Shown here: positions 37,255 to 51,149 of the stretch, piece after piece
Layout of the letters: the number at the start of each line of letters is the position of its first letter
Numbering within the stretch: position 1 is the stretch's first letter
Source of the DNA: Auanema rhodensis
Taxonomy: Eukaryota; Nematoda; Chromadorea; Rhabditida; Rhabditidae
DNA: 64,000 nucleotides
Assembly: GCA_964057225.1 (NCBI GenBank)
Contig: OZ059899.1
Location: 186,001-250,000 of the forward strand
Direction of reading: 5' to 3'
The notes under the pieces: generated by a model
Databases searched by the model: none
Seen by the model: only the letters and a program-made list of their open reading frames with translations
What the model was told of the DNA's origin: nothing
Made by a program: the position numbers and the translations under genes

Positions 37255-39542
37255 CGCATCTCTTTATCTTTCACGTGAAGCGAGTTACATACCAAGTGCA
37301 CATCACGTGTACATTTAATTAGCATAAATTAAAGTTCACGTAAATTTCAAAGTCATGGTTACCATGCACCAATATCAATAAAAATTTGTTTTTAGACTAA
37401 TATGGACATGATGAATCTAATTTTGAAAACCGCATCTCTTTATTTTTCACGTGAAGCGAGTTACATACCAAGTGCACATCACGTGTACATTTAATTAGCA
37501 TAAATTAAAGTTCACGTAAATTTCAAAGTCATGGTTACCATGCACCAATATCAATAAAAATTTGTTTTTAGACTAATATGGACATGGGGAATCTAATTTT
37601 GAAAACCGCATCTCTTTATCTTTCACGTGAAGCGAGTTACATACCAAGTGCACATCACGTGTACATTTAATTAGCATAAATTAAAGTTCACGTAAATTTC
37701 AAAGTCATGGTTACCATGCACCAATATCGATAAAAATTTGTTTTTAGACTAATATGGACATGGGGAATCTAATTTTGAAAACCGCATCTCTTTATCTTTC
37801 ACGTGAAGCGAGTTACATACCAAGTGCACATCACGTGTACATTTAATTAGCATAAATTAAAGTTCACGTAAATTTCAAAGTCATGGTTACCATGAACCAA
37901 TATCAATAAAAATTTGTTTTTAAACTAATATGGACATGGGGAATCTAATTTTGAAAACCGCATCTCTTTATCTTTCACGTGAAGCGAGTTACATACCAAG
38001 TGCACATCACGTGTACATTTAATTAGCATAAATTAAAGTTCACGTAAATTTCAAAGTCATGGTTACCATGCACCAATATCAATAAAAATTTGTTTTTAGA
38101 CTAATATGGACATGGGGAATCTAATTTTGAAAACCGCATCTCTTTATCTTTCACGTGAAGCGAGTTACATACCAAGTGCACATCACGTGTACATTTAATT
38201 AGCATAAATTAAAGTTCACGTAAATTTCAAAGTCATGGTTACCATGCACCAATATCAATAAAAATTTGTTTTTAGACTAATATGGACATGATGAATCTAA
38301 TTTTGAAAACCGCATCTCTTTATTTTTCACGTGAAGCGAGTTACATACCAAGTGCACATCACGTGTACATTTAATTAGCATAAATTAAAGTTCACGTAAA
38401 TTTCAAAGTCATGGTTACCATGCACCAATATCAATAAAAATTTGTTTTTAGACTAATATGGACATGGGGAATCTAATTTTGAAAACCGCATCTCTTTATC
38501 TTTCACGTGAAGCGAGTTACATACCAAGTGCACATCACGTGTACATTTAATTAGCATAAATTAAAGTTCACGTAAATTTCAAAGTCATGGTTACCATGCA
38601 CCAATATCAATAAAAATTTGTTTTTAGACTAATATGGACATGGGGAATCTAATTTTGAAAACCGCATCTCTTTATCTTTCACGTGAAGCGAGTTACATAC
38701 CAAGTGCACATCACGTGTACATTTAATTAGCATAAATTAAAGTTCACGTAAATTTCAAAGTCATGGTTACCATGCACCAATATCAATAAAAATTTGTTTT
38801 TAGACTAATATGGACATGATGAATCTAATTTTGAAAACCGCATCTCTTTATTTTTCACGTGAAGCGAGTTACATACCAAGTGCACATCACGTGTACATTT
38901 AATTAGCATAAATTAAAGTTCACGTAAATTTCAAAGTCATGGTTACCATGCACCAATATCAATAAAAATTTGTTTTTAGACTAATATGGACATGGGGAAT
39001 CTAATTTTGAAAACCGCATCTCTTTATCTTTCACGTGAAGCGAGTTACATACCAAGTGCACATCACGTGTACATTTAATTAGCATAAATTAAAGTTCACG
39101 TAAATTTCAAAGTCATGGTTACCATGCACCAATATCGATAAAAATTTGTTTTTAGACTAATATGGACATGGGGAATCTAATTTTGAAAACCGCATCTCTT
39201 TATCTTTCACGTGAAGCGAGTTACATACCAAGTGCACATCACGTGTACATTTAATTAGCATAAATTAAAGTTCACGTAAATTTCAAAGTCATGGTTACCA
39301 TGAACCAATATCAATAAAAATTTGTTTTTAAACTAATATGGACATGGGGAATCTAATTTTGAAAACCGCATCTCTTTATCTTTCACGTGAAGCGAGTTAC
39401 ATACCAAGTGCACATCACGTGTACATTTAATTAGCATAAATTAAAGTTCACGTAAATTTCAAAGTCATGGTTACCATGCACCAATATCAATAAAAATTTG
39501 TTTTTAGACTAATATGGACATGGGGAATCTAATTTTGAAAAC
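37255..39542 (+). repeat. 5-3-5 monomer HOR with GACATGATG/TTATTTTTC
   Basis: Blocks 37255-38134 and 38663-39542 each contain [GACATGATG] [TTATTTTTCACG] [CGATAAAA] [TTTTTAAACT] [CACC]. The middle block 38135-38662 has only the first two plus a plain monomer. GACATGATG spacings are 880 and 528 bp; CGATAAAA and TTTTTAAACT recur at 1408 bp (8 monomers). Unit 37079, just upstream, has a private TTAACATG. Confidence 0.88.
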
Positions 39543-42500
39543 CGCATCTCTTTATCTTTCACGTGAAGCGAGTTACATACCAAGTGCACATCACGTGTAC
39601 ATTTAATTAGCATAAATTAAAGTTCACGTAAATTTCAAAGTCATGGTTACCATGAAGCAATATCAATGAAAATTTGTTTTTAGACTAATATGGACATGAG
39701 GAATCTAATTTTGAAAACCGCATCTCTTTATCTTTCACGTGAAGCGAGTTACATACCAAGTGCACATCACGTGTACATTTAATTAGCATAAATTAAAGTT
39801 CACGTAAATTTCAAAGTCATGGTTACCATGCACCAATATCAATAAAAATTTGTTTTTAGACTAATATGGACATGGGGAATCTAATGTTGAAAACCGCATC
39901 TCTTTATCTTTCACGTGAAGCGAGTTACATACCAAGTGCACATCACGTGTACATTTAATTAGCATAAATTAAAGTTCACGTAAATTTCAAAGTCATGGTT
40001 ACCATGAACCAATATCAATAAAAATTTGTTTTTAGACTAATATGGACATGGGGAATCTAATTTTGAAAACCGCATCTCTTTATCTTTCACGTGAAGCGAG
40101 TTACATTTCAAGTGCACATCACGTGTACATTTAATTAGCATAAATTGAAGTTCACGTAAATTTCAAAGTCATGGTTACCATGCACCAATATCAATAAAAA
40201 TTTGTTTTTAGACTAATATGGACATGGGGAATCAAATTTTGAAAACCGCATCTCTTTATCTTTCACGTGAAGCGAGTTACATACCAAGTGCACATCACGT
40301 GTACATTTAATTAGCATAAATTAAAGTTCACGTAAATTTCAAAGTCATGGTTACCATGAACCAATATCAATAAAAATTTGTTTTTTGACTAATATGGACA
40401 TGGGGAATCTAATTTTGAAAACCGCATCTCTTTATCTTTCACGTGAAGCGAGTTACATACCAAGTGCACATCACGTGTACATTTAATTAGCATAAATTAA
40501 AGTTCACGTAAATTTCAAAGTCATGGTTACCATGAACCAATATCAATAAAAATTTGTTTTTAGACTAATATGGACATGGGGAATCTAATTTTGAAAACCG
40601 CATCTCTTTATCTTTCACGTGAAGCGAGTTACATACCAAGTGCACATCACGTGTACATTTAATTAGCATAAATTAAAGTTCACGTAAATTTCAAAGTCAT
40701 GGTTACCATGAAGCAATATCAATAAAAATTTGTTTTTAGACTAATATGGACATGGGGAATCTAATTTTGAAAACCGCATCTCTTTATCTTTCACGTGAAG
40801 CGAGTTACATACCAAGTGCACATCACGTGTACATTTAATTAGCATAAATTAAAGTTCACGTAAATTTCAAAGTCATGGTTACCATGCACCAATATCAATA
40901 AAAATTTGTTTTTAGACTAATATGGACATGGGGAATCTAATTTTGAGAACCGCATCTCTTCATCTTTCACGTGAAGCGAGTTACATACCAAGTGCACATC
41001 AAGTGTACATTTAATTAGCATAAATTAAAGTTCACGTAAATTTCAAAGTCATGGTTACCATGCACCAATATCAATAAAAATTTGTTTTTAGACTAATATG
41101 GACATGGGGAATCTAATTTTGAAAACCGCATCTCTTTATCTTTCACGTGAAGCGAGTTACATACCAAGTGCACATCACGTGTACATTTAATTAGCATAAA
41201 TTAAAGTTCACGTAAATTTCAAAGTCATGGTTACCATGAAGCAATATCAATAAAAATTTGTTTTTAGACTAATATGGACATGAGGAATCTAATTTTGAAA
41301 ACCGCATCTCTTTATCTTTCACGTGAAGCGAGTTACATACCAAGTGCACATCACGTGTACATTTAATTAGCATAAATTAAAGTTCACGTAAATTTCAAAG
41401 TCATGGTTACCATGCACCAATATCAATAAAAATTTGTTTTTAGACTAATATGGACATGGGGAATCTAATGTTGAAAACCGCATCTCTTTATCTTTCACGT
41501 GAAGCGAGTTACATACCAAGTGCACATCACGTGTACATTTAATTAGCATAAATTAAAGTTCACGTAAATTTCAAAGTCATGGTTACCATGAACCAATATC
41601 AATAAAAATTTGTTTTTAGACTAATATGGACATGGGGAATCTAATTTTGAAAACCGCATCTCTTTATCTTTCACGTGAAGCGAGTTACATTTCAAGTGCA
41701 CATCACGTGTACATTTAATTAGCATAAATTGAAGTTCACGTAAATTTCAAAGTCATGGTTACCATGCACCAATATCAATAAAAATTTGTTTTTAGACTAA
41801 TATGGACATGGGGAATCAAATTTTGAAAACCGCATCTCTTTATCTTTCACGTGAAGCGAGTTACATACCAAGTGCACATCACGTGTACATTTAATTAGCA
41901 TAAATTAAAGTTCACGTAAATTTCAAAGTCATGGTTACCATGAACCAATATCAATAAAAATTTGTTTTTTGACTAATATGGACATGGGGAATCTAATTTT
42001 GAAAACCGCATCTCTTTATCTTTCACGTGAAGCGAGTTACATTTCAAGTGCACATCACGTGTACATTTAATTAGCATAAATTGAAGTTCACGTAAATTTC
42101 AAAGTCATGGTTACCATGCACCAATATCAATAAAAATTTGTTTTTAGACTAATATGGACATGGGGAATCAAATTTTGAAAACCGCATCTCTTTATCTTTC
42201 ACGTGAAGCGAGTTACATACCAAGTGCACATCACGTGTACATTTAATTAGCATAAATTAAAGTTCACGTAAATTTCAAAGTCATGGTTACCATGAACCAA
42301 TATCAATAAAAATTTGTTTTTTGACTAATATGGACATGGGGAATCTAATTTTGAAAACCGCATCTCTTTATCTTTCACGTGAAGCGAGTTACATACCAAG
42401 TGCACATCACGTGTACATTTAATTAGCATAAATTAAAGTTCACGTAAATTTCAAAGTCATGGTTACCATGAACCAATATCAATAAAAATTTGTTTTTAGA

Positions 42501-43062
42501 CTAATATGGACATGGGGAATCTAATTTTGAAAACCGCATCTCTTTATCTTTCACGTGAAGCGAGTTACATACCAAGTGCACATCACGTGTACATTTAATT
42601 AGCATAAATTAAAGTTCACGTAAATTTCAAAGTCATGGTTACCATGAAGCAATATCAATAAAAATTTGTTTTTAGACTAATATGGACATGGGGAATCTAA
42701 TTTTGAAAACCGCATCTCTTTATCTTTCACGTGAAGCGAGTTACATACCAAGTGCACATCACGTGTACATTTAATTAGCATAAATTAAAGTTCACGTAAA
42801 TTTCAAAGTCATGGTTACCATGCACCAATATCAATAAAAATTTGTTTTTAGACTAATATGGACATGGGGAATCTAATTTTGAGAACCGCATCTCTTCATC
42901 TTTCACGTGAAGCGAGTTACATACCAAGTGCACATCAAGTGTACATTTAATTAGCATAAATTAAAGTTCACGTAAATTTCAAAGTCATGGTTACCATGCA
43001 CCAATATCAATAAAAATTTGTTTTTAGACTAATATGGACATGGGGAATCTAATTTTGAAAAC
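39543..43062 (+). repeat. 9-mer HOR, second copy with an inserted dimer
   Basis: Copy 39543-41126 (1584 bp) is [AAGC+GACATGAGG] [TAATGTTG] [AACC] [ACATTTCAAG+TTGAAG+AATCAAA] [GTTTTTTGAC] [AACC] [AAGC] [ends GAGAACC] [CTTCATC+ATCAAGTG]. Copy 41127-43062 repeats this, but monomers four and five occur twice (41655-42006 and 42007-42358), adding 352 bp. TAATGTTG at 39886 and 41470 fixes the offset. A third copy appears to begin at 43063 and then changes lineage. Unit 39543 has a private AATGAAAA. Confidence 0.92.
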
Positions 43063-46000
43063 CGCATCTCTTTATCTTTCACGTGAAGCGAGTTACATAC
43101 CAAGTGCACATCACGTGTACATTTAATTAGCATAAATTAAAGTTCACGTAAATTTCAAAGTCATGGTTACCATGAAGCAATATCAATAAAAATTTGTTTT
43201 TAGACTAATATGGACATGAGGAATCTAATTTTGAAAACCGCATCTCTTTATCTTTCACGTGAAGCGAGTTACATACCAAGTGCACATCACGTGTACATTT
43301 AATTAGCATAAATTAAAGTTCACGTAAATTTCAAAGTCATGGTTACCATGCACCAATATCAATAAAAATTCGTTTTTAGACTAATATGGACATGAAGAAT
43401 CTAATTTTGAGAACCGCATCTCTTTATCTTTCACGTGAAGCGAGTTACATACCAAGTGCACATCACGTGTACATTTAATTAGCATAAATTAATGTTCACG
43501 TAAATTTCAAAGTCGTGGTTACCATGCACCAATATCAATAAAAATTTGTTTTTAGACTAATATGGACATGGGGAATCTAATTTTGAAAACCGCATCTCTT
43601 TATCTTTCACGTGAAGCGAGTTACATACCAAGTGCACATCACGTGTACATTTAATTAGCATAAATTAAAGTTCACGTAAATTTCAAAGTCATGGTTACCA
43701 TGCACCAATATCAATAAAAATTCGTTTTTAGACTAATATGGACATGGGGAATCTAATTTTGAAAACCGCATCTCTTTATCTTTCACGTGAAGCGAGTTAC
43801 ATACCAAGTGCACATCACGTGTACATTTAATTAGCATAAATTAAAGTTCACGTAAATTTCAAAGTCATGGTTACCATGCACCAAATCAATAAAAATTTGT
43901 TTTTAGACTAATATGGACATGGGGAATCTAATTTTGAAAACCGCATCTCTTTATCTTTCACGTGAAGCGAGTTACATACCAAGTGCACATCACGTGTACA
44001 TTTAATTAGCATAAATTAAAGTTCACGTAAATTTCAAAGTCATGGTTACCATGAAGCAATATCAATAAAAATTTGTTTTTAGACTAATATGGACATGGGG
44101 AATCTAATTTTGAAAACCGCATCTCTTTATCTTTCACGTGAAGCGAGTTACATACCAAGTGCACATCACGTGTACATTTAATTAGCATAAATTAAAGTTC
44201 ACGTAAATTTCAAAGTCATGGTTACCATGCACCAATATCAATAAAAATTCGTTTTTAGACTAATATGGACATGAAGAATCTAATTTTGAGAACCGCATCT
44301 CTTTATCTTTCACGTGAAGCGAGTTACATACCAAGTGCACATCACGTGTACATTTAATTAGCATAAATTAAAGTTCACGTAAATTTCAAAGTCGTGGTTA
44401 CCATGCACCAATATCAATAAAAATTCGTTTTTAGACTAATATGGACATGGGGAATCTAATTTTGAAAACCGCATCTCTTTATCTTTCACGTGAAGCGAGT
44501 TACATACCAAGTGCACATCACGTGTACATTTAATTAGCATAAATTAAAGTTCACGTAAATTTCAAAGTCATGGTTACCATGCACCAATATCAATAAAAAT
44601 TCGTTTTTAGACTAATATGGACATGGGGAATCTAATTTTGAAAACCGCATCTCTTTATCTTTCACGTGAAGCGAGTTACATACCAAGTGCACATCACGTG
44701 TACATTTAATTAGCATAAATTAAAGTTCACGTAAATTTCAAAGTCATGGTTACCATGAAGCAATATCAATAAAAATTTGTTTTTAGACTAATATGGACAT
44801 GGGGAATCTAATTTTGAAAACCGCATCTCTTTATCTTTCACGTGAAGCGAGTTACATACCAAGTGCACATCACGTGTACATTTAATTAGCATAAATTAAA
44901 GTTCACGTAAATTTCAAAGTCATGGTTACCATGAAGCAATATCAATAAAAATTTGTTTTTAGACTAATATGGACATGAGGAATCTAATTTTGAAAACCGC
45001 ATCTCTTTATCTTTCACGTGAAGCGAGTTACATACCAAGTGCACATCACGTGTACATTTAATTAGCATAAATTAAAGTTCACGTAAATTTCAAAGTCATG
45101 GTTACCATGCACCAAATCAATAAAAATTTGTTTTTAGACTAATATGGACATGGGGAATCTAATTTTGAAAACCGCATCTCTTTATCTTTCACGTGAAGCG
45201 AGTTACATACCAAGTGCACATCACGTGTACATTTAATTAGCATAAATTAAAGTTCACGTAAATTTCAAAGTCATGGTTACCATGCACCAATATCAATAAA
45301 AATTTGTTTTTAGACTAATATGGACATGGGGAATCTAATTTTGAAAACCGCATCTCTTTATCTTTCACGTGAAGCGAGTTACATACCAAGTGCACATCAC
45401 GTGTACATTTAATTAGCATAAATTAAAGTTCACGTAAATTTCAAAGTCGTGGTTACCATGCACCAATATCAATAAAAATTCGTTTTTAGACTAATATGGA
45501 CATGGGGAATCTAACTTTGAAAACCGCATCTCTTTATCTTTCACGTGAAGCGAGTTACATACCAAGTGCACATCACGTGTACATTTAATTAGCATAAATT
45601 AAAGTTCACGTAAATTTCAAAGTCGTGGTTACCATGCACCAATATCAATAAAAATTCGTTTTTAGACTAATATGGACATGGGGAATCTAATTTTGAAAAC
45701 CGCATCTCTTTATCTTTCACGTGAAGCGAGTTACATACCAAGTGCACATCACGTGTACATTTAATTAGCATAAATTAAAGTTCACGTAAATTTCAAAGTC
45801 ATGGTTACCATGCACCAAATCAATAAAAATTTGTTTTTAGACTAATATGGACATGGGGAATCTAATTTTGAAAACCGCATCTCTTTATCTTTCACGTGAA
45901 GCGAGTTACATACCAAGTGCACATCACGTGTACATTTAATTAGCATAAATTAAAGTTCACGTAAATTTCAAAGTCATGGTTACCATGAAGCAATATCAAT

Positions 46001-49000
46001 AAAAATTTGTTTTTAGACTAATATGGACATGAGGAATCTAATTTTGAAAACCGCATCTCTTTATCTTTCACGTGAAGCGAGTTACATACCAAGTGCACAT
46101 CACGTGTACATTTAATTAGCATAAATTAAAGTTCACGTAAATTTCAAAGTCATGGTTACCATGCACCAATATCAATAAAAATTCGTTTTTAGACTAATAT
46201 GGACATGAAGAATCTAATTTTGAGAACCGCATCTCTTTATCTTTCACGTGAAGCGAGTTACATACCAAGTGCACATCACGTGTACATTTAATTAGCATAA
46301 ATTAAAGTTCACGTAAATTTCAAAGTCGTGGTTACCATGCACCAATATCAATAAAAATTCGTTTTTAGACTAATATGGATATGGGGAATCTAATTTTGAA
46401 AACCGCATCTCTTTATCTTTCACGTGAAGCGAGTTACATACCAAGTGCACATCACGTGTACATTTAATTAGCATAAATTAAAGTTCACGTAAATTTCAAA
46501 GTCATGGTTACCATGCACCAATATCAATAAAAATTCGTTTTTAGACTAATATGGACATGGGGAATCTAATTTTGAAAACCGCATCTCTTTATCTTTCACG
46601 TGAAGCGAGTTACATACCAAGTGCACATCACGTGTACATTTAATTAGCATAAATTAAAGTTCACGTAAATTTCAAAGTCATGGTTACCATGCACCAAATC
46701 AATAAAAATTTGTTTTTAGACTAATATGGACATGGGGAATCTAATTTTGAAAACCGCATCTCTTTATCTTTCACGTGAAGCGAGTTACATACCAAGTGCA
46801 CATCACGTGTACATTTAATTAGCATAAATTAAAGTTCACGTAAATTTCAAAGTCATGGTTACCATGAAGCAATATCAATAAAAATTTGTTTTTAGACTAA
46901 TATGGACATGAGGAATCTAATTTTGAAAACCGCATCTCTTTATCTTTCACGTGAAGCGAGTTACATACCAAGTGCACATCACGTGTACATTTAATTAGCA
47001 TAAATTAAAGTTCACGTAAATTTCAAAGTCATGGTTACCATGAACCAATATCAATAAAAATTCGTTTTTAGACTAATATGGACATGGGGAATCTAATTTT
47101 GAAAACCGCATCTCTTTATCTTTCACGTGAAGCGAGTTACATACCAAGTGCACATCACGTGTACATTTAATTAGCATAAATTAAAGTTCACGTAAATTTC
47201 AAAGTCATGGTTACCATGCACCAATATCAATAAAAATTTGTTTTTAGACTAATATGGACATGGGGAATCTAATTTTGAAAACCGCATCTCTTTATCTTTC
47301 ACGTGAAGCGAGTTACATACCAAGTGCACATCACGTGTACATTTAATTAGCATAAATTAAAGTTCACGTAAATTTCAAAGTCATGGTTACCATGCACCAA
47401 ATCAATAAAAATTTGTTTTTAGACTAATATGGACATGGGGAATCTAATTTTGAAAACCGCATCTCTTTATCTTTCACGTGAAGCGAGTTACATACCAAGT
47501 GCACATCACGTGTACATTTAATTAGCATAAATTAAAGTTCACGTAAATTTCAAAGTCATGGTTACCATGCACCAAATCAATAAAAATTTGTTTTTAGACT
47601 AATATGGACATGGGGAATCTAATTTTGAAAACCGCATCTCTTTATCTTTCACGTGAAGCGAGTTACATACCAAGTGCACATCACGTGTACATTTAATTAG
47701 CATAAATTAAAGTTCACGTAAATTTCAAAGTCATGGTTACCATGAAGCAATATCAATAAAAATTTGTTTTTAGACTAATATGGACATGAGGAATCTAATT
47801 TTGAAAACCGCATCTCTTTATCTTTCACGTGAAGCGAGTTACATACCAAGTGCACATCACGTGTACATTTAATTAGCATAAATTAAAGTTCACGTAAATT
47901 TCAAAGTCATGGTTACCATGCACCAATATCAATAAAAATTTGTTTTTAGACTAATATGGACATGGGGAATCTAATTTTGAAAACCGCATCTCTTTATCTT
48001 TCACGTGAAGCGAGTTACATACCAAGTGCACATCACGTGTACATTTAATTAGCATAAATTAAAGTTCACGTAAATTTCAAAGTCATGGTTACCATGCACC
48101 AAATCAATAAAAATTTGTTTTTAGACTAATATGGACATGGGGAATCTAATTTTGAAAACCGCATCTCTTTATCTTTCACGTGAAGCGAGTTACATACCAA
48201 GTGCACATCACGTGTACATTTAATTAGCATAAATTAAAGTTCACGTAAATTTCAAAGTCATGGTTACCATGAAGCAATATCAATAAAAATTTGTTTTTAG
48301 ACTAATATGGACATGAGGAATCTAATTTTGAAAACCGCATCTCTTTATCTTTCACGTGAAGCGAGTTACATACCAAGTGCACATCACGTGTACATTTAAT
48401 TAGCATAAATTAAAGTTCACGTAAATTTCAAAGTCATGGTTACCATGCACCAATATCAATAAAAATTCGTTTTTAGACTAATATGGACATGAAGAATCTA
48501 ATTTTGAGAACCGCATCTCTTTATCTTTCACGTGAAGCGAGTTACATACCAAGTGCACATCACGTGTACATTTAATTAGCATAAATTAAAGTTCACGTAA
48601 ATTTCAAAGTCGTGGTTACCATGCACCAATATCAATAAAAATTCGTTTTTAGACTAATATGGACATGGGGAATCTAATTTTGAAAACCGCATCTCTTTAT
48701 CTTTCACGTGAAGCGAGTTACATACCAAGTGCACATCACGTGTACATTTAATTAGCATAAATTAAAGTTCACGTAAATTTCAAAGTCATGGTTACCATGC
48801 ACCAATATCAATAAAAATTCGTTTTTAGACTAATATGGACATGGGGAATCTAATTTTGAAAACCGCATCTCTTTATCTTTCACGTGAAGCGAGTTACATA
48901 CCAAGTGCACATCACGTGTACATTTAATTAGCATAAATTAAAGTTCACGTAAATTTCAAAGTCATGGTTACCATGCACCAAATCAATAAAAATTTGTTTT

Positions 49001-50093
49001 TAGACTAATATGGACATGGGGAATCTAATTTTGAAAACCGCATCTCTTTATCTTTCACGTGAAGCAAGTTACATACCAAGTGCACATCACGTGTACATTT
49101 AATTAGCATAAATTAAAGTTCACGTAAATTTCAAAGTCATGGTTACCATGAAGCAATATCAATAAAAATTTGTTTTTAGACTAATATGGACATGAGGAAT
49201 CTAATTTTGAAAACCGCATCTCTTTATCTTTCACGTGAAGCGAGTTACATACCAAGTGCACATCACGTGTACATTTAATTAGCATAAATTAAAGTTCACG
49301 TAAATTTCAAAGTCGTGGTTACCATGCACCAATATCAATAAAAATTCGTTTTTAGACTAATATGGACATGGGGAATCTAATTTTGAAAACCGCATCTCTT
49401 TATCTTTCACGTGAAGCGAGTTACATACCAAGTGCACATCACGTGTACATTTAATTAGCATAAATTAAAGTTCACGTAAATTTCAAAGTCATGGTTACCA
49501 TGCACCAATATCAATAAAAATTTGTTTTTAGACTAATATGGACATGGGGAATCTAATTTTGAAAACCGCATCTCTTTATCTTTCACGTGAAGCGAGTTAC
49601 ATACCAAGTGCACATCACGTGTACATTTAATTAGCATAAATTAAAGTTCACGTAAATTTCAAAGTCGTGGTTACCATGCACCAATATCAATAAAAATTCG
49701 TTTTTAGACTAATATGGACATGGGGAATCTAACTTTGAAAACCGCATCTCTTTATCTTTCACGTGAAGCGAGTTACATACCAAGTGCACATCACGTGTAC
49801 ATTTAATTAGCATAAATTAAAGTTCACGTAAATTTCAAAGTCATGGTTACCATGCACCAAATCAATAAAAATTTGTTTTTAAACTAATATGGACATGGGG
49901 AATCTAATTTTGAAAACCGCATCTCTTTATCTTTCACGTGAAGCAAGTTACATACCAAGTGCACATCACGTGTACATTTAATTAGCATAAATTAAAGTTC
50001 ACGTAAATTTCAAAGTCATGGTTACCATGAACCAATATCAATAAAAATTTGTTTTTAGACTAATATGGACATGGGGAATCTAATTTTGAAAAC
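43063..50093 (+). repeat. 5-mer HOR region (879-bp unit)
   Basis: The unit is [AAGC, usually GACATGAGG] [TTCGTTTTT+GACATGAAG, ends GAGAACC] [GTCGTGG, usually with TTCGTTTTT] [TTCGTTTTT] [1-bp loss CACCAAATC]. Full copies are 43063-43941, 45876-46754 and 48160-49038. A near copy starts at 43942 with AAGC in its fifth place, and shortened versions lie between. Nine of the 13 CACCAAATC monomers in the window are here (43767, 44998, 45701, 46580, 47283, 47458, 47985, 48864, 49743). In this segment GAGAACC is not followed by CTTCATC. GCAAGTTAC marks units 49039 and 49918. Confidence 0.9.
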
Positions 50094-51149
50094 CGCATCT
50101 CTTTATCTTTCACGTGAAGCGAGTTACATACCAAGTGCACATCACGTGTACATTTAATTAGCATAAATTAAAGTTCACGTAAATTTCAAAGTCATGGTTA
50201 CCATGCACCAATATCAATAAAAATTTGTTTTTAGACTAATATGGACATGAGGAATCTAATTTTGAAAACCGCATCTCTTTATCTTTCACGTGAAGCGAGT
50301 TACATACCAAGTGCATATCACGTGTACATTTAATTAGCATAAATTAAAGTTCACGTAAATTTCAAAGTCATGGTTACCATGCACCAATATCAATAAAAAT
50401 TTGTTTTTAGACTAATATGGACATGGGGAATCTAATTTTGAGAACCGCATCTCTTCATCTTTCACGTGAAGCGAGTTACATACCAAGTGCACATCAAGTG
50501 TACATTTAATTAGCATAAATTAAAGTTCACGTAAATTTCAAAGTCATGGTTACCATGCACCAATATCAATAAAAATTTGTTTTTAGACTAATATGGACAT
50601 GGGGAATCTAATTTTGAAAACCGCATCTCTTTATCTTTCACGTGAAGCGAGTTACATACCAAGTGCACATCACGTGTACATTTAATTAGCATAAATTAAA
50701 GTTCACGTAAATTTCAAAGTCATGGTTACCATGCACCAATATCAATAAAAATTCGTTTTTAGACTAATATGGACATGGGGAATCTAATTTTGAAAACCGC
50801 ATCTCTTTATCTTTCACGTGAAGCGAGTTACATACCAAGTGCACATCACGTGTACATTTAATTAGCATAAATTAAAGTTCACGTAAATTTCAAAGTCATG
50901 GTTACCATGCACCAATATCAATAAAAATTTGTTTTTAGACTAATATGGACATGGGGAATCTAATTTTGAAAACCGCATCTCTTTATCTTTCACGTGAAGC
51001 GAGTTACATACCAAGTGCACATCACGTGTACATTTAATTAGCATAAATTAAAGTTCACGTAAATTTCAAAGTCATGGTTACCATGAAGCAATATCAATAA
51101 AAATTTGTTTTTAGACTAATATGGACATGGGGAATCTAATTTTGAAAAC
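50094..51149 (+). repeat. Transition monomers before the long HOR
   Basis: Units 50270/50446 carry GTGCATATC, the GAGAACC junction and CTTCATC+ATCAAGTG, the set seen at 27751-28102 and 28807-29158. They are the last GAGAACC/CTTCATC pair in the window. Unit 50622 has TTCGTTTTT and unit 50974 is AAGC. The same AAGC monomer precedes the next HOR copy at 53966. Confidence 0.78.
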
